DNA from: Streptomyces tendae | Lineage (GTDB): Bacteria; Actinomycetota; Actinomycetes; Streptomycetales; Streptomycetaceae | Length of the DNA: 64,000 nt | Direction of reading: 5' to 3' | NCBI RefSeq assembly: GCF_008632955.1 | Contig: NZ_CP043959.1 | Location: forward strand, 4,774,001 to 4,838,000 | Part shown: one piece after another, positions 44,525-53,202 of the stretch | Layout of the letters: each line of letters starts with the position of its first letter | How positions within the stretch are numbered: the stretch's first letter is position 1 | Notes under the pieces: generated by a model | The model's database searches: none | Seen by the model: the letters and a program-made list of their open reading frames with translations, nothing else | What the model was told of the DNA's origin: nothing | Position numbers and translations under genes: made by a program

Positions 44525-45789
44525 CCCGGCGGGTGGCCGTCACCGGAATCGGTGTGGTCGCTCCCGGCGGCATCGGGGCGACGGCGTTCTGGGACCTGCT
44601 GGCCGCCGGCCGCACCGCGACCCGCGGCATCACCCTGTTCGATCCGGCGGGCCTGCGCTCGCGCATCGCCGCCGAGTGCGACTTCGACCCGTTCGAGCAC
44701 GGCCTGGACGCGGATCTCTGCCAGCACGCCGACCGCTACATCCAGTTCGCCGTGGTCGCGGCCCGGGAGGCGGTCCGGCAGTCCGGGCTGGACACCGGGG
44801 CCGTGGACCCGTGGCGCACCGCGGTGTCCCTGGGCAGCGCGGTCGGCGGCACCACCCGGCTGGAACACGACTACGTGCTGGTCAGCGAGAGCGGCCGGCG
44901 CTGGGACGTGGACCACACCAAGGCGGACCCGAAACTGCACCTGGCGTTCGCGCCGAGCACCCTCGCCTCCACCGTGGCCGAGCGGTTCGACGCCCGGGGC
45001 CCGGTGCAGACGGTCTCCACCGGCTGCACCTCCGGACTCGACGCCGTCGGCTACGCGTTCCACACCATCAGCGAGGGCCGGGCCGACGTCTGCATCGCCG
45101 GGGCGTCGGACTCGCCGATCTCACCGATCACGATGGCCTGCTTCGACGCCATCAAGGCGACGTCGCCCAACAACGACGACCCGGAGCACGCCTCACGGCC
45201 GTTCGACGCCCGGCGCGACGGGTTCGTGATGGGCGAGGGCGCGGCGGTGCTGGTGCTGGAGGAGTACGAGCACGCGCGGGCGCGCGGCGCGGACATCCTC
45301 TGCGAGATCAGCGGCTACGCCACCTACGGCAACGCCTACCACATGACCGGACTGACCAGTGAGGGCCTGGAAATGGCGCGGGCCATCGACAGCACCCTCG
45401 ACCAGGCCCGTATCGATCCCACCCGGATCGACTACGTGAACGCGCACGGTTCCGGCACCCGGCAGAACGACCGGCACGAGACGGCCGCGGTGAAGCGGTC
45501 GCTGGGCGCGCACGCGTACGAGACGCCCATGAGCTCCATCAAGTCGATGGTGGGGCACTCACTCGGCGCCATCGGCGCCATCGAGGTGGCCGCCTGCGTG
45601 CTCGCGCTGCGACACCAGGTCGTGCCGCCGACGGCGAACTACGAGACCCCCGACCCGGAGTGCGACCTGGACTACGTGCCGCGCACCGCCCGCCCGCGGA
45701 AGCTGGAGCACGTGCTCTCCGTCGGCAGCGGGTTCGGCGGTTTCCAGTCCGCGGTGCTGCTGTCCGGGGCAGGCGGGAGGACACGATGA
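44521..45789 (+). CDS. whiE-ORFIII: Type II PKS ketosynthase alpha subunit
   Basis: 422 residues, full length. The catalytic Cys is Cys169 in STGCTSGLDAV, and the two His residues are in NAHGSG and VGHSLGAIG. It condenses malonyl units on the ACP in partnership with KS-beta. It overlaps the cupin by 4 bp and KS-beta by 4 bp (ATGA both times), giving coupled translation. Sequence features and gene order place it in the spore-pigment clade (SchA/WhiE group). Confidence 0.95.
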   Translation: MTRRVAVTGIGVVAPGGIGATAFWDLLAAGRTATRGITLFDPAGLRSRIAAECDFDPFEHGLDADLCQHADRYIQFAVVAAREAVRQSGLDTGAVDPWRTAVSLGSAVGGTTRLEHDYVLVSESGRRWDVDHTKADPKLHLAFAPSTLASTVAERFDARGPVQTVSTGCTSGLDAVGYAFHTISEGRADVCIAGASDSPISPITMACFDAIKATSPNNDDPEHASRPFDARRDGFVMGEGAAVLVLEEYEHARARGADILCEISGYATYGNAYHMTGLTSEGLEMARAIDSTLDQARIDPTRIDYVNAHGSGTRQNDRHETAAVKRSLGAHAYETPMSSIKSMVGHSLGAIGAIEVAACVLALRHQVVPPTANYETPDPECDLDYVPRTARPRKLEHVLSVGSGFGGFQSAVLLSGAGGRTR

Positions 45790-47030
45790 GCAAGCGGCGT
45801 TCCGGGCGTGCGGCCGTCACCGGCATCGGTGTGGTCGCGCCCAACGGACTGCGCACCGACGCCTACTGGAAGTCGGTGCGCGAGGGGCTCGGCGTACTGG
45901 ACCTGATCACCCGCGAGGGCTGTGAGCACCTTCCGCTGCGGGTGGCGGGCGAGGTGCGGTCCTTCGACCCGACGGCCCTCATCGAGGACCGCTTCCTGGT
46001 GCAGACCGACCGGTTCAGTCATTTCGCGATGGCGGCGGCCGCGCTCGCCCTCGACGACGCCGGACTGGGCGGCGCACCCGACGATCCGTACTCGGTCGGC
46101 GTGGTCACCGCGGCCGGCTCCGGCGGCGGCGAGTTCGGCCAGCGCGAGCTGCAGAAATTGTGGAGCCAGGGCTCCAAGTTCGTCGGACCGTACCAGTCGA
46201 TCGCCTGGTTCTACGCGGCGAGCACCGGGCAGATCTCCATCCGCGGCGGCCTCAAGGGGCCGTGCGGGGTGGTGGCGAGCGACGAGGCGGGCGGTCTGGA
46301 CTCCCTCGCGCACGCGGCCCGCGCGGTGCGACGCGGCACCGACGTCATGGTCGTGGGGGCGGCGGAGGCACCGCTGGCCCCGTACTCGATGGTCTGCCAG
46401 CTCGGCTACCCCGAACTCAGCACCCTCGACGACCCCGACCGCGCGTACCGCCCGTTCACGGAGAAGGCGTGCGGTTTCGTGCCCGCGGAGGGCGGTGCGC
46501 TGCTCGTCGTCGAGGACGAGGAGCGCGCCCGTGAGCGCGGGGTCCCCGTACGGGGTGTCGTGGCCGGTCACTCGGCCACGTTCACCGGGGCCTCCCGCTG
46601 GGCGGAGTCCCGTGAGGGCCTCGCGCACGCGATCACCGGCGCCCTCGACGACGCGGGCGTCGCCCCGGAGGAGATCGACGTGGTGTTCGCCGACGCCCTG
46701 GGCGTGCCCGAGGCGGACCGGGCGGAGGCGCTGGCGATCGCCGACGCCCTCGGCGCGCACGGCACGCGGGTGCCGGTGACGGCGCCCAAGACCGGCTACG
46801 GCCGGGCGTACTGCGGGGCGCCCGTGCTGGACACGGTGGCCGCGCTGCTGGCCATGGAACACGGCCTGGTGCCGCCCACGCCCAACGTGTTCGACATCTG
46901 CCACGACATCGATCTGGTGACCTCGCACGCTCGCCCCGCCGAGCTGCGCACCGCCCTCGTCCTCAGCCGGGGACTGATGGGCTCCAACGCGGCGCTGGTC
47001 GTGCGCCGCGGTGACGATTCCGCCCGGTGA
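45786..47030 (+). CDS. whiE-ORFIV: Ketosynthase beta / chain-length factor
   Basis: 414 residues. KS fold in which the active-site Cys is replaced: the aligned segment is VVASDEAGGLD, with Glu167 at the Cys position, where many CLFs have Gln. The rest of the fold (TGIGVVAPNG, VVGAAEAPLAPYSM, APKTGYGRAYCGAPVLDTVA) is intact. It sets chain length with KS-alpha. Starts within the KS-alpha stop; a 26-bp gap separates it from the ACP. Confidence 0.94.
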   Translation: MSKRRSGRAAVTGIGVVAPNGLRTDAYWKSVREGLGVLDLITREGCEHLPLRVAGEVRSFDPTALIEDRFLVQTDRFSHFAMAAAALALDDAGLGGAPDDPYSVGVVTAAGSGGGEFGQRELQKLWSQGSKFVGPYQSIAWFYAASTGQISIRGGLKGPCGVVASDEAGGLDSLAHAARAVRRGTDVMVVGAAEAPLAPYSMVCQLGYPELSTLDDPDRAYRPFTEKACGFVPAEGGALLVVEDEERARERGVPVRGVVAGHSATFTGASRWAESREGLAHAITGALDDAGVAPEEIDVVFADALGVPEADRAEALAIADALGAHGTRVPVTAPKTGYGRAYCGAPVLDTVAALLAMEHGLVPPTPNVFDICHDIDLVTSHARPAELRTALVLSRGLMGSNAALVVRRGDDSAR

Positions 47031-47056
47031 TCCGGGCGGGGAAGGAGCAGTCACCC

Positions 47057-47317
47057 ATGATCACCACCGAAGTGACCTTCGGCGAACTGGCCGCGCTGAT
47101 GAAGCAGGCGGCCGGCATCACCGTCGACCCCAAGGAACTCAAGGACGCCGCGGAGTCCCCCTTCGACTCCTTCGGCCTCGACTCGCTCGGCCTGCTCGGC
47201 ATCGTCGGCGAGCTGGAGAACCGGTACGGCGTGTCGCTGCCGCCCGACTCGGAGCGCTGCAGGACGCCCCGGGAGTTCCTGAACCTCGTCAACAGCACCC
47301 TCACGGCTGGAGTTTGA
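47057..47317 (+). CDS. whiE-ORFV: Acyl carrier protein of the spore-pigment PKS
   Basis: 86 residues. Four-helix ACP with the phosphopantetheine Ser in GLDSLGLLG (Ser43). GAAGGAG precedes the ATG at 47057. It holds the growing polyketide for KS-alpha/beta and the cyclases. The next gene begins 2 bp after its stop. Confidence 0.95.
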   Translation: MITTEVTFGELAALMKQAAGITVDPKELKDAAESPFDSFGLDSLGLLGIVGELENRYGVSLPPDSERCRTPREFLNLVNSTLTAGV

Positions 47318-47319
47318 AA

Positions 47320-47802
47320 GTGGCAGGACACACGGAGAACAGCATCACCGTCGACGCTCCCTTCGACCTCGTCTGGGAGATGACCAACGACCTGGAGAAC
47401 TGGCCGCGGCTGTTCAGCGAGTACGCGTCCGTGGAGGTCATCTCCCGGGAAGGCACCACGACGACGTTCCGGCTGACCATGCACCCGGACGAGAACGGCA
47501 AGGTGTGGAGCTGGGTCTCGGAGCGCACCCCCGACCGCGAGAAGCGGATCGTGCGCGCCCGCCGCGTGGAGACCGGCCCGTTCGCCCACATGGACATCCT
47601 GTGGGAGTACCAGGAGGTGCCGGGCGGGATCGAGATGCGCTGGACGCAGGACTTCGCGATGAAGCCCGACGCCCCGGTCGACGACGCGTGGATGACGGAC
47701 AACATCAACCGCAACTCCCGCACCCAGATGGCGCTCATCCGGGACAAGATCGAGCAGGCCGCCCGCGAGACCGAGAGCGCGTCCGTCGCGTCCTCGCGCT
47801 GA
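47320..47802 (+). CDS. whiE-ORFVI: Polyketide aromatase/cyclase (SRPBCC; WhiE ORFVI-like)
   Basis: 160 residues, a single START/Bet v1-like domain (SITVDAPFDLVWEMTNDLENWPRLFSEY, then a ligand cavity and a long C-terminal helix). It resembles the N-terminal cyclase half of TcmN and folds the first ring of the polyketide. The GTG start at 47320 follows the ACP stop by only 2 bp; GGAG lies about 8 bases before it. The last 15 residues are Ser/Ala-rich and probably disordered. Confidence 0.92.
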   Translation: MAGHTENSITVDAPFDLVWEMTNDLENWPRLFSEYASVEVISREGTTTTFRLTMHPDENGKVWSWVSERTPDREKRIVRARRVETGPFAHMDILWEYQEVPGGIEMRWTQDFAMKPDAPVDDAWMTDNINRNSRTQMALIRDKIEQAARETESASVASSR

Positions 47803-47839
47803 GCACCGCTCCCGCCCGCGGGACACGGAAGGACATCCC

Positions 47840-48175
47840 ATGCACCACGCCCTGATCGTCGCCCGGATGAAGCCCGGTTCGGCGCCGCACATCGCCGACG
47901 TGTTCGCCGCCTCGGACCGCGGTGAGCTCCCCCACCTGGTCGGCGTCAGCCGGCGCAGTCTCTTCCAGTTCGGGGACGACGTCTACCTGCACCTCATCGA
48001 GTCCGAGCAGGACCCGGCGCCGGCCATCGCGAAGGTGGCCTCGCACCCCGAGTTCCGCCGGGTCAGCCAGGAGCTGGAGGCGTACGTCAGCGCGTACGAC
48101 CCGGCCACGTGGCGCAGCCCGAAGGACGCCATGGCTCAGTGCTTCTACCGCTGGGAGCGTGGCGCCGGCTCCTGA
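47840..48175 (+). CDS. whiE-ORFVII: TcmI-family polyketide cyclase (WhiE ORFVII-like)
   Basis: 111 residues, one ferredoxin-like alpha/beta domain of the TcmI type (ALIVARMKPGSAPHIADVFAAS, VSRRSLFQFGDDVYLHLIE). It would form a later ring of the pigment polyketide. The ATG at 47840 follows GGAAGGACATCC. It is the last gene of the operon; an exceptionally strong hairpin follows 17 bp later. Confidence 0.92.
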   Translation: MHHALIVARMKPGSAPHIADVFAASDRGELPHLVGVSRRSLFQFGDDVYLHLIESEQDPAPAIAKVASHPEFRRVSQELEAYVSAYDPATWRSPKDAMAQCFYRWERGAGS

Positions 48176-48192
48176 GCCGCCGCACCTGGAGA

Positions 48193-48243
48193 ACCCCGAG
48201 GCCGCCGGTCCCGCGTCAGACGCGGAGCCGGCGGCCTCGGGGT
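48193..48243. terminator. Strong bidirectional terminator at the end of the pigment operon
   Basis: A perfect 16-bp stem (48193-48208 with 48228-48243) encloses a second 6-bp stem, CCGCGT-CAG-ACGCGG (48211-48225). It lies between the convergent cyclase and O-methyltransferase genes. Confidence 0.88.
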
Positions 48244-48265
48244 GTGCGGCCTGTGCCGTCGTGGG

Positions 48266-49294
48266 TCAGCCGGCGACGGTGCACTCGAAGGCGTGCAGGT
48301 AGGCGTTGACCGGGCGGATCCCGCCGATGGCCAGGCCCGCCTCGGTGAGGCGGTCCACCATGCTCTGCCGGGTGTGCTTGGCACCGCCGACGTTGAGGAG
48401 CAGCAGCAGGTCCATGGCGGTGGTGAAGCGCATGGACGGGGTGTCGTCGACGAGGTTCTCGATGACGACGACCCGGGCCCCGGGCCGCGCCGAGCGGCGG
48501 ATGGCGGCCAGCACCCGGCGGGTGCTGTCGTCGTCCCACTCCAGGACGTTCTTGATGATGTACACATCGGCCTGGACGGGCACGTCCTCGCGGCAGTCGC
48601 CGGGCACGACGCGGACCCGGTCCGCGAGCGCGCCGCCTCCGCGCAGCCGGGGGTCGGCGTTCTCGACGACGCCCGGCAGGTCGAGCAGGGTGCCGTGGAG
48701 GTGGGGGTGCTTCTCCAGCAGGCTGGCCAGGACGTGTCCCTGTCCGCCGCCGATGTCCACCACGGAGGAGGCGTCGTCCAGGTCGAGCAGCTTGGCCACG
48801 TCCCGCGCGGACTGCTCGCTGGAGGTGGTCATGGCCCGGTTGAAGACGTGGGCGGACTCGGGGGCCGACTCGTTGAGATAGGTGAAGAACTCCTGGTCGT
48901 ACACGTCCTCGAAGACGTTGCCGCCGGTGCGCACCGCCTCGTCGAGCCGCGGCCAGACGTTCCAGGTCCAGGGTTCGGTGCACCACAGGGCGATGTAGCG
49001 CAGGCTGTGCGGGTCGTCCTCGCGCAGCAGCCGGGACATCTCCGTGTGCTCGAAGCTGCCGTCGGGGTTCTCGGTGAAGACGCCCTGGCACGACAGCGCG
49101 CGGAGCAGCCGGCGCAGGGTGTGCGGCTGGGTCTTCACCGCCGCCGCCAGGTCGTCGACGGTCATGGGGTCGTCGTCCAGCGCGTCGGGCACGCCCAGGC
49201 GGACGGCCGCGCGAACGGCGGCCGCGCAGGCCGCCCCGAATACGAGCTCCCTCAGCCGCATGGGCGGCGGGGGAGCCGGATCAACGGTGGTCAT
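48266..49294 (-). CDS. O-methyltransferase (plant/polyketide type)
   Basis: 342 residues. An N-terminal winged-helix dimerisation domain (about 10-100) is followed by a methyltransferase domain with VVDIGGGQGHVLASLL (motif I, about 190), GDCREDVPVQADVYIIKNVLEWDDD and ARVVVIENLVDD. This architecture methylates phenolic hydroxyls of aromatic polyketides. It is convergent with the pigment operon and separated by the strong terminator, so it is independently expressed; it could be a tailoring enzyme for the pigment, but the S. coelicolor cluster lacks it. Confidence 0.88.
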   Translation of the reverse strand: MTTVDPAPPPPMRLRELVFGAACAAAVRAAVRLGVPDALDDDPMTVDDLAAAVKTQPHTLRRLLRALSCQGVFTENPDGSFEHTEMSRLLREDDPHSLRYIALWCTEPWTWNVWPRLDEAVRTGGNVFEDVYDQEFFTYLNESAPESAHVFNRAMTTSSEQSARDVAKLLDLDDASSVVDIGGGQGHVLASLLEKHPHLHGTLLDLPGVVENADPRLRGGGALADRVRVVPGDCREDVPVQADVYIIKNVLEWDDDSTRRVLAAIRRSARPGARVVVIENLVDDTPSMRFTTAMDLLLLLNVGGAKHTRQSMVDRLTEAGLAIGGIRPVNAYLHAFECTVAG

Positions 49295-49355
49295 CCGTTG
49301 CCTCGCTTCTGCTGTTGTGCCGTGGGTGGGGGGTGGGGTGGGGAGGGCTGACGGG

Positions 49356-50417
49356 TCAGCACATTCCTGCGGGTTCGGAGAGGGTGCAGGTGTTGCGGCT
49401 GAAGGTGTTGGTCTTCGCGGTGTCGCGGTTGGCCAGGTCGGCCGGGCTGTTGCCGGTCACCAGGTTGTCGCGGACGTCGTTGCGCTCGCTGGGCGTGCCG
49501 ACGAGGCTCTTGAACAGCACGATGCCGCCGGACAGCGGGGAGGTGCCCTTGTTGTTCTCGACCCGGTTGAAGGCCACGCGGGTCTCCTCGACACCGGTGA
49601 GGACGATGCCCGAGCCCTGGAGGAAGGGCAGCCGGGGCGTCTTGGCGCAGTACTTGTTGTTGCCGTGGATGTTGTTCCAGGACACGCTCAGGTGGCCGGC
49701 CCGGGGCTTGGACTCGTCGCCCACGACGAACACGGCGGCGCAGTTGCCGGTGGCCTCGTTGTGGTCGACGCTGAGGTTCCGCAGCCGGCGCACGGTGACG
49801 CCGACGCGGTTCTCGGCGGTCTTGTTGTAGCGGATCACCGTCTTCTTGGCGTCCCGAGCGCCTTCCTCGGTGTCGACGGTGTTGGCGACGAACAGTCCGG
49901 CGTCGCCGTTCTTCCGGGTGACGTTGTGGCTGAGCACGCCGCGCACGGAACGTTCCTGGGCGATGCCCCACTGACCGTTCTTCTCGGCGATGACGTGGCG
50001 GACCTTGAGGTTGTCGGTCGCGGTGGCCCACACCCCGTTCTTGGCGTATCCACGCACCGTCAGGTGGCGTACGGAGACGTTCTTGAGCGGCTTCTTGTCG
50101 GTGCCGGTGACGCAGACGCCGTTGCCTGCCTTGGCACAGGCGGACGTGCCCGCCTTCGCGGCCGGCCGCAGCACGGTGCGGCCCGCGGCGTCACCCCGCA
50201 GGGTGATGCCGGACTTCTTGATGTCGACGCTCTGCCTGTAGGTGCCGGCGGCCAGGAGAACGGTGTCCCCCGACTTGGCCGCGTCCACGGCCTTCTGGAT
50301 GGACTGCCCCGGCTGCACGCGGTGCACGGTCGTCAGATGGGACGACGGGGCGGCACCGATCCCCGCGGCCACGACGGCGGTGGTGCAGGCGAGATACACG
50401 ATGTGACGTTTGTTCAT
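49356..50417 (-). CDS. Secreted right-handed beta-helix protein
   Basis: 353 residues. A signal peptide (IVYLACTTAVVAAGIGAAPSS) precedes a parallel beta-helix with repeated short strand-turn units (ITLRGDAAGRT, VSVRHLTVRGYAKNG, LSVSWNNIHGNNK, VRDNLVTGNSPADL). Such folds occur in pectate lyases and surface proteins. The N-terminal segment QSIQKAVDAAKSGDTVLLAAGTY is the usual entry coil. No clear catalytic residues. Two Cys near the end (NTCTLSEPAGMC) may cross-link the tail. It lies 61 bp upstream of the O-methyltransferase on the same strand and could be co-transcribed. Confidence 0.82.
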   Translation of the reverse strand: MNKRHIVYLACTTAVVAAGIGAAPSSHLTTVHRVQPGQSIQKAVDAAKSGDTVLLAAGTYRQSVDIKKSGITLRGDAAGRTVLRPAAKAGTSACAKAGNGVCVTGTDKKPLKNVSVRHLTVRGYAKNGVWATATDNLKVRHVIAEKNGQWGIAQERSVRGVLSHNVTRKNGDAGLFVANTVDTEEGARDAKKTVIRYNKTAENRVGVTVRRLRNLSVDHNEATGNCAAVFVVGDESKPRAGHLSVSWNNIHGNNKYCAKTPRLPFLQGSGIVLTGVEETRVAFNRVENNKGTSPLSGGIVLFKSLVGTPSERNDVRDNLVTGNSPADLANRDTAKTNTFSRNTCTLSEPAGMC

Positions 50418-50460
50418 GGAGCCGAAGCTATGAGCGGGCGTTGTGCCCCGCCACCGGTGA

Positions 50461-51381
50461 TCACCCAGCCGGGCGCGGTACCGCGGCGGGCCGGGGTGCC
50501 GCGTCCCGGCGCAGGTCCCGGAGCTCGGGAAGACGCCGGAAACCGGCCGACGCGTAGGTGGCGACGGCGGCCGTGTTGGAGCTGGGGGTGCACACCACGG
50601 CGCTCGACGAGCCCAGCTCCCGGAGTGCGGCCGCCGCGGCGAGGGTGACCGCCCGGCCGTGGCCCCGGCCGCGATGGTCCCGGTGCACCCCCAGCGGTTC
50701 CAGCAGCCCGGGACGCCCCGGGCCGGCCGACCACACGGTCACCGCCGCCACGGCGTCGCCCCGTTCGTCGTACGCGACCAGGCAGCGGGCGTCGGCGTAC
50801 GTCGGGGCGGCGGCCATCGCGTGCCAGGCGTCCTCCGTGAAGGCCGAGTTGGCGAACGCGGCCCGCTGCACGGCGCTGCGCACCCGCGCATCGTCCGGTC
50901 CGGTCACCTCGATGCGTACGCCCGTGCCGGGCACCGGAGCGGCGAGGTCACGGTGCAAGGGTGTCCACGGCTCGTCGTCCTTCCAGCCGGCGTCGGCGAG
51001 GGTCTCCCGGACCAGCGCGCCCCGCGGGGCCTCGACGTACACCGTCCCCCCGGGCAGGACACCCCGCCCGGGGTCCGTGAGGTCCGCGGTGAGCCGCCGC
51101 GCCACGTCCTCGTTCCGCCGGGCGTCGGGCGCGAGGGCCAGACGCAGCAGGTCGGGGCCGTCCAGCAGGCCGACGGCGACGGTCTCTCCGCCGCGCCGCC
51201 ACACCCTGACCGCCTCAGCGGCCGCGCCGTCACCGAACCGCAGGAACCAGCCCACGTCCCCCGGGTGCAGCTGTACGGGCGCCCCTTCGTGCTGCCATTC
51301 CCGCAGCGCCCGCACGGCCTCGTCCAGCCCGCCGGCTCCCGCCCCGCCCACCTCGGGCCCCATGCCCACCTCGACCGCCAT
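50461..51381 (-). CDS. GNAT-family acetyltransferase
   Basis: About 306 residues. The C-terminal half (about 160-300) is the catalytic GNAT fold with the acetyl-CoA loop GVHRDHRGRGHGRAV; the N-terminal half is a degenerate copy. Substrate unknown. I start at the ATG at 51381; a GTG-like upstream start at 51402 is possible. It is preceded by a divergent or unrelated intergenic gap of about 135 bp next to the FMN reductase gene. Confidence 0.8.
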   Translation of the reverse strand: MAVEVGMGPEVGGAGAGGLDEAVRALREWQHEGAPVQLHPGDVGWFLRFGDGAAAEAVRVWRRGGETVAVGLLDGPDLLRLALAPDARRNEDVARRLTADLTDPGRGVLPGGTVYVEAPRGALVRETLADAGWKDDEPWTPLHRDLAAPVPGTGVRIEVTGPDDARVRSAVQRAAFANSAFTEDAWHAMAAAPTYADARCLVAYDERGDAVAAVTVWSAGPGRPGLLEPLGVHRDHRGRGHGRAVTLAAAAALRELGSSSAVVCTPSSNTAAVATYASAGFRRLPELRDLRRDAAPRPAAVPRPAG

Positions 51382-51517
51382 GCCCCGATGACACACCATC
51401 ACGCCGCGGTCCGGTGGGCGTACGGCACATCTCGCCGGAACACGGCCGTCGGTGCCGGCCCGGGGCTGTCCCGGGCCGGCACCGGCGTCCCGTCCGGGCG
51501 GGCCGGGGCGCTGCCGC

Positions 51518-52078
51518 TCAGGCGGCGCGCAGCGGCTCCAGCGCCTTGGCCCAGGCCACCACCTGGTCCAGGGTGGTGGTCAGGGTGGCGTACTGGACGT
51601 CCGCGGGCTTGAAGGTGCTGAAGTTCTCGAAGTCCGTGAACAGGGAGAGGGCCACCTGCGAGCGGACGTCGGCCAGCTGCAGCTCCCCCGCGATGCCGCG
51701 CAGGTGCTCCACGGCACGGGTGCCGCCGACCGATCCGTAGCTGACGAACCCGACGGCCTTGTTGTTCCACTCGGCGTAGAGGTAGTCGATGGCGTTCTTC
51801 AGGGCGCCCGGCACGGAGCGGTTGTACTCCGGCGTCACGATGACGAACCCGTCCAGGGACGCGATCTTCTCGGCCCAGGGTCCGGTGTGCGGCCGGGTGT
51901 AGTTGCCCAGGGACGCCGGGTACGGCTCGTCCAGGACGGGGAGCTCGTAGTCGAGGAGATCGACGATCTCGAACTCCGCGTCGGTGCGCCGGGCGGCGAC
52001 CTCGTGCACCCAGCGGGCCACGGCCTCGCCGTTGCGGCCCGGGCGGGTGCTGCCGAGGATGATGCCAATCTTGGTCAT
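51518..52078 (-). CDS. NADPH-dependent FMN reductase
   Basis: 186 residues. Flavodoxin-like fold with the FMN phosphate loop GSTRPGRNGEAV (about 9-20), PEYNRSVPGALKNAIDYLY near 84, and YGSVGGTRAVEHLR near 115. It supplies reduced flavin or reduces quinones. It is divergent from the enoyl-CoA hydratase; two operator-like dyads lie in between, matching one before an SDR 4 kb away. Confidence 0.88.
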   Translation of the reverse strand: MTKIGIILGSTRPGRNGEAVARWVHEVAARRTDAEFEIVDLLDYELPVLDEPYPASLGNYTRPHTGPWAEKIASLDGFVIVTPEYNRSVPGALKNAIDYLYAEWNNKAVGFVSYGSVGGTRAVEHLRGIAGELQLADVRSQVALSLFTDFENFSTFKPADVQYATLTTTLDQVVAWAKALEPLRAA

Positions 52079-52120
52079 GACCGACCTTTCGTGCGGAAAC
52101 AGCGTGGGAAATCACGAAGA

Positions 52121-52140
52121 AATTGCCTCGCCAAGCAATT
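52121..52140. promoter_or_regulatory. MarR-like operator A
   Basis: AATTGCCTCGCCAAGCAATT is a near-perfect 20-bp dyad, containing TTGC-YT-CG-YC-AAGCAA. It is 42 bp before the FMN reductase start. The same core occurs at 56212-56229. Confidence 0.65.
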
Positions 52141-52164
52141 TCATGACGAAGGTACGACTATGTG

Positions 52165-52178
52165 CTTGACGAGTCAAG
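52165..52178. promoter_or_regulatory. MarR-like operator B
   Basis: CTTGACGAGTCAAG has perfect 6-bp arms around GA. It lies in the same divergent region, 25 bp from operator A, and shares GCTTGACGA with the reverse complement of the site at 56212-56229. Confidence 0.6.
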
Positions 52179-52304
52179 TAAGTCGGCGAGGGGGCGGACG
52201 CCTGCCGACCCAGGTCCTCCGCGCAGGGCATTCGGGCGGTACTGGCCTGGATTGGGCAGCGGACCACGGGGTCCGCCCCCCTCCCCCGCAGACGGGAGCA
52301 GCCG

Positions 52305-53135
52305 ATGAGCGGCGAGACCCAGTTCGATGTCCGGGAGATCAGCCCCTCCTACTGGCGGGTCACCTTCTCCAACGGGGAGATCAATCTGATCGACCCCGAC
52401 ACCATCGAGCAGCTGGCGGACCTGATCACCCGCATCGAGCGGGCTCCCGAGCTCACGGTGGTGGTGTTCCGCAGCGCCAACCCGGACTTCTTCATGGCGC
52501 ACTACGACATGCCGGCGGACCGCTCGCGGGTGGCCGCCATGAAATCGGCGGCCTCCGGCCTGCACCCCTACGCCGACAACGTGTACCGCCTGGCCACGGT
52601 CCCCGCCGTCACCGTCAGCGAGATCAACGGCCGCGCCCGCGGTGCCGGCAGCGAGTTCGCGCTGGCCACCGGCATCCGGTTCGCCGGGCCGGACGCCGTC
52701 CTCGGCCACTTCGAGGTCGGTGTCGGGTCGGTGCCCGGCGGCGATCCCACGGGACGGCTGGGCAGGATGCTGGGCCGGGGGCGTGCGCTGGAGATCCTCC
52801 TGGGCGCCGACGACTTCCCCGCGGACCTCGCCGAGCGGTACGGCTACGTCAACCGCGTCCTGCCGGACGGTGAGCTGGAACGCGTCGTCGACGGCTTCGC
52901 CCGCAGGATCGCCGGGTTCGACAGGACGGCCGTGCGGGAGACCAAGTCGCTCGTCGACGCGGTCACCGAGCCTCCCGTCGAGGAGTTCGGCGCCGCGCTC
53001 TCGGCGTTCTTCCGCACGTCCGGCCGCCCGGTCAACGCGCACCGCGTCGAGCGGCTCCTCGAGGCCGGGCTCCAGAAGCCCGACGGCGTGGAACTCGACC
53101 TCGGCCGGCGGATCGGCACCCCTCCCGGCCCCTGA
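52305..53135 (+). CDS. Enoyl-CoA hydratase/isomerase
   Basis: 276 residues. Crotonase fold with the oxyanion-hole regions NPDFFMAHYDM near residue 61 and INGRARGAGSEFALAT near 107. The second catalytic acid usually found at GxxPGGD is present as GSVPGGDPTGRL. It hydrates or isomerises an unsaturated acyl-CoA. GGGAGC precedes the ATG. It is divergent from the FMN reductase, with shared operators between, so both are likely controlled by one of the MarR proteins. Confidence 0.85.
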   Translation: MSGETQFDVREISPSYWRVTFSNGEINLIDPDTIEQLADLITRIERAPELTVVVFRSANPDFFMAHYDMPADRSRVAAMKSAASGLHPYADNVYRLATVPAVTVSEINGRARGAGSEFALATGIRFAGPDAVLGHFEVGVGSVPGGDPTGRLGRMLGRGRALEILLGADDFPADLAERYGYVNRVLPDGELERVVDGFARRIAGFDRTAVRETKSLVDAVTEPPVEEFGAALSAFFRTSGRPVNAHRVERLLEAGLQKPDGVELDLGRRIGTPPGP

Positions 53136-53202
53136 CGGTGGGCGGACGCCCCGGAACGGCGCGACGTTTGCCGAAGATACTTCGCCGTGCAACCATCTGG
53201 GC

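Noticed and set aside
45786..47030. KS-beta as a decayed ketosynthase
   Set aside because: Loss of the Cys is normal for chain-length factors, and gene order and full length support a functional CLF.
45672..47054. Long open frame on the minus strand across the KS-beta gene
   Set aside because: It mirrors the high third-position G+C of the real gene, has no recognisable domain and would lie fully antisense to KS-beta.
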